Below are positions 61,739 through 63,259 of a stretch of 63,259 nucleotides of DNA, piece by piece. The notes under the pieces are model-generated. The model ran no database searches. It was given only the letters and a program-made list of their open reading frames with translations, and was not told the origin of the DNA. Position numbers and translations under genes: made by a program. Within the stretch, counting starts at the first letter, position 1; each line of letters opens with the position of its first letter. Source of the stretch: Candidatus Onthenecus intestinigallinarum (GTDB lineage Bacteria; Bacillota; Clostridia; Christensenellales; Aristaeellaceae); contig DVFJ01000021.1 in NCBI GenBank assembly GCA_018713325.1, positions 1-63,259 on the forward strand, written 5' to 3'.

Positions 61739-62779
61739 TCATATCCTTTCCAGATATGGGATGTATTCGTTGGGCAGGGTTCCGTTTTTGGCGATCCTGA
61801 GCACTTCGCCACTCCTGGCATTCAGTTCTACGATGCCGCTGGGGAATGCGCTGTCTCCGGTATGCCAGATGATCACACGCCATCTGCTTTCCCCAATTTG
61901 AGATGTAAAGAAAGAATAATAGATTTCCGCATGGACATGCCAGCCCTCTGATAGGCCATACGCTGCCTGCACCGCCTGCAGGGCGATGGGGGTGATCTCC
62001 TCCTGCGGCAGGTCGTCGCTGCCCGGGAGGGAGAACCCATATTGAGCAATGGCAGCAAGCTCATCATAACTCATATTGATCTCGTTTTTCTCCTGAGCTA
62101 TGCGTAGCTTATCGGGAAGCGAGTTTGCATACGCCATCTTTTCCTCTGGCGACCACTTAAAAAAGGCTCCCCTTTGCTTGCAGAGTTCGTTGTACTCCGC
62201 CTCCAGACTGCCGATCTTCTTTTCTGGAGCGCAATAGACCACGTCTCCACGAAGCACATGAACCGCAAAGCAATCCCCACTTGCGAATTCAACGCCAAAT
62301 CGCCACATCCCCTGCGTGCTTCCGCGCTCCATCGCGGTATAGGAAACCGCAGCCGTATAGTCGCCCGTCCCGTATGCAACGCCGTAGCGCTCAACGATTT
62401 CAGCCAAAGCTGCCTCCAGCGCCTGTTCCTGCTCGAGCCCGTCTGAAGCCGAATCCAGATTGACGGGATAGGGCATCTGCTCAAGGGATACCATCAACGC
62501 ATCAAACCGATAGCGTTGAGACAGCGTCCACCCATAATAGCTGCCGTATTCTTGCTCACAGATGGCAAGAAGCATGTCGTACAGGTCGCCTGCATCGTTG
62601 TCTTCCATCCGGTAACCATGCGTGGCCAACATCTCTTGAACCATTTCAAGATCATTGGCGGCATTCGATCCATCCACGGAAGCCAGCAATCCCTCAAGAA
62701 GGTCCGTCTCGGCGCGTGCACCTCCCAAACTCGCGATGAGCATGACCAGACTCAGGAATCCTGCAATGCGTTTTTTCAT
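61739..62779 (-). CDS. Secreted protein of unknown function with a PepSY-like C-terminus
   Basis: A 346-residue exported protein. Signal peptide MKKRIAGFLSLVMLIASLGG, cleavage near ARA. Two similar halves are suggested: MSLEQ/ALAEIVERYGV and ITPIALQAVQAAYGLSEGW both open a helix-strand unit, and the second continues RWRVIIWHTGD, GIVELNARSGEVLRI, a pattern like PepSY/peptidase propeptide domains. Its function is unknown. GGAGG lies six bases before ATG 62779. It stands 122 bp upstream of the 189-residue secreted protein gene on the same strand, probably as one operon. Confidence 0.72.
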   Translation of the reverse strand: MKKRIAGFLSLVMLIASLGGARAETDLLEGLLASVDGSNAANDLEMVQEMLATHGYRMEDNDAGDLYDMLLAICEQEYGSYYGWTLSQRYRFDALMVSLEQMPYPVNLDSASDGLEQEQALEAALAEIVERYGVAYGTGDYTAAVSYTAMERGSTQGMWRFGVEFASGDCFAVHVLRGDVVYCAPEKKIGSLEAEYNELCKQRGAFFKWSPEEKMAYANSLPDKLRIAQEKNEINMSYDELAAIAQYGFSLPGSDDLPQEEITPIALQAVQAAYGLSEGWHVHAEIYYSFFTSQIGESRWRVIIWHTGDSAFPSGIVELNARSGEVLRIAKNGTLPNEYIPYLERI

Positions 62780-62936
62780 GTGATGCCTCCTTGTCAATGG
62801 CGGTTTCGGCTACTGTTCCCATCTCCGCTTGATCGATCAACTCAAGAGATGCCTTCGCCGGCGGCCGAGGATGAAGGGAATGGGGCGAAAAGCGATCCGT
62901 GCAGCATTCGCACGCTCCAAGGGCGGCCTTCTCGTG

Positions 62937-63104
62937 ATGGAGGCGCGGGCTAACCTGCGTCAGACGCATCTACCATATATACGGCAGGAGTTGCCTGTTT
63001 CTTCCGGTTTGTTATCAGAAATATCCCAAAGCATTCGGATGGCGCGGCAGCTTATGGAAAAAGTATTTTCCGGAAACGGCACAGAGAAGGAGGGCGCAGA
63101 ATGA
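62937..63104 (+). CDS. Small protein or truncated gene coupled to the TTRAP gene
   Basis: An open frame from ATG 62937 gives about 55 residues. The second half (SSGLLSEISQSIRMARQLME) looks like real protein while the first residues look like GC-rich host sequence. This suggests the 3' end of a mobile-element gene joined to chromosomal DNA. Its TGA overlaps the next ATG (ATGA), the layout of a coupled upstream gene. I do not recognise a family. Confidence 0.35.
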   Translation: MEARANLRQTHLPYIRQELPVSSGLLSEISQSIRMARQLMEKVFSGNGTEKEGAE

Positions 63105-63259
63105 AGATGAATTTTTCTAAAGACGAGTTGGCTATGGTCTATCAGTACGCCGCCGGTACGAAGGAAGAAACCCTTGCGGGGCTGAAAGAAATCGTGCCGG
63201 TTATCCGTGACCGGCAGACAAGAGAGATTGTGGAGAGTACCATCCGAAAGCTGGACGCC
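63101..63259 (+). CDS. Transposon-transfer assisting family protein (5' part)
   Basis: The first 53 codons of a gene cut off by the window end. The translation MKMNFSKDELAMVYQYAAGT, followed by KEETLAGLKEIVPVIRDRQT and REIVESTIRKL, matches the small TTRAP family carried by clostridial conjugative transposons (usual length about 70-100 residues), where it is located among the transfer genes. Its exact role is not established. AAGGAGGG lies seven bases before ATG 63101. The start overlaps the preceding frame. Confidence 0.75.
   Translation, partial: MKMNFSKDELAMVYQYAAGTKEETLAGLKEIVPVIRDRQTREIVESTIRKLDA

Larger units (their letters stand above)
62937..63259 (+). mobile_element. Edge of an integrative conjugative element (partial)
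   Basis: From about 62,960 the base composition turns A+T-richer, and the first gene recognised is of a type found in Tn916/CTn-like conjugative elements. The element would continue beyond the window. No integrase, direct repeat or exact end can be seen. Confidence 0.4.

Overview
The window looks like a piece of chromosome from an anaerobic, GC-rich member of the Firmicutes (class Clostridia, perhaps a gut lineage). The evidence is a Gram-positive gene set (DnaD- and DnaC-like loader pair, DUF1292, DUF1919, DUF368, rpmH-rnpA-yidD-yidC-jag), very GC-rich coding sequence, AAGGAGG-type ribosome binding sites on almost every gene, sharp sigma-A promoters (TTGACA/TATAAT with 16-18 bp spacing), and a flavodiiron protein typical of anaerobes. 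I cannot place the genus. Most of the window is ordinary core and house-keeping DNA. The extreme left (about 1-950) and extreme right (from about 61,000, mainly after 62,940) are visibly richer in A+T and look acquired.

Layout. 1-5,100: a foreign-looking GNAT acetyltransferase, a hairpin-rich gap, DUF2798 membrane protein, secreted zinc-ribbon protein, flavodoxin, SLC13-type permease and HAD phosphatase. 5,160-12,850: Na/Pi symporter with a uORF/terminator leader, dnaD- and dnaC-like genes, a cysteine-rich DUF1292 protein, about 800 bp of untranslated DNA with a degenerate 34-bp tandem array, then uvrC and a methyltransferase. 13,500-22,700: SH3b secreted proteins, a lipoprotein, DUF1919, galM, two tandem paralogous membrane glycosyltransferases and DUF4342. 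22,690-30,000: two-component system, dnaE and a third membrane glycosyltransferase. 30,120-33,360: rpmH-rnpA-yidD-yidC-jag. 33,360-41,990: a fused propeller/solute-binding lipoprotein, the DUF368 undecaprenyl-phosphate flippase family, a P-type ATPase behind a yybP-ykoY (Mn2+) riboswitch, malic enzyme, DUF523 and TraX. 42,100-47,600: lipase-like hydrolase, five-repeat SH3b protein, MATE exporter and a membrane diguanylate cyclase. 47,700-52,000: D-amino-acid aminotransferase/M42 peptidase/flavodiiron operon and two small membrane proteins. 52,040-54,100: ECF sigma, zinc anti-sigma and SIMPL operon. 54,150-59,960: sulfatase, heterodimeric ABC exporter and its MarR regulator. 60,000-63,259: Sel1-repeat protein, two secreted proteins of unknown family, and the first genes of an integrative conjugative element running off the window.

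Several genes serve the envelope: YidC/YidD, the DUF368 lipid carrier flippase, three SH3b wall-binding proteins, D-amino-acid aminotransferase, the glycosyltransferases and two secreted-protein clusters. I found no CRISPR array, restriction system, prophage, tRNA or rRNA. I also did not find a complete novel system. The best leads for something undescribed are non-coding or small: the 34-bp hairpin array in the long untranslated region before uvrC, the attenuator-like leaders of the Na/Pi symporter and DUF2798 genes, and the cysteine cluster inserted in the DUF1292 protein.
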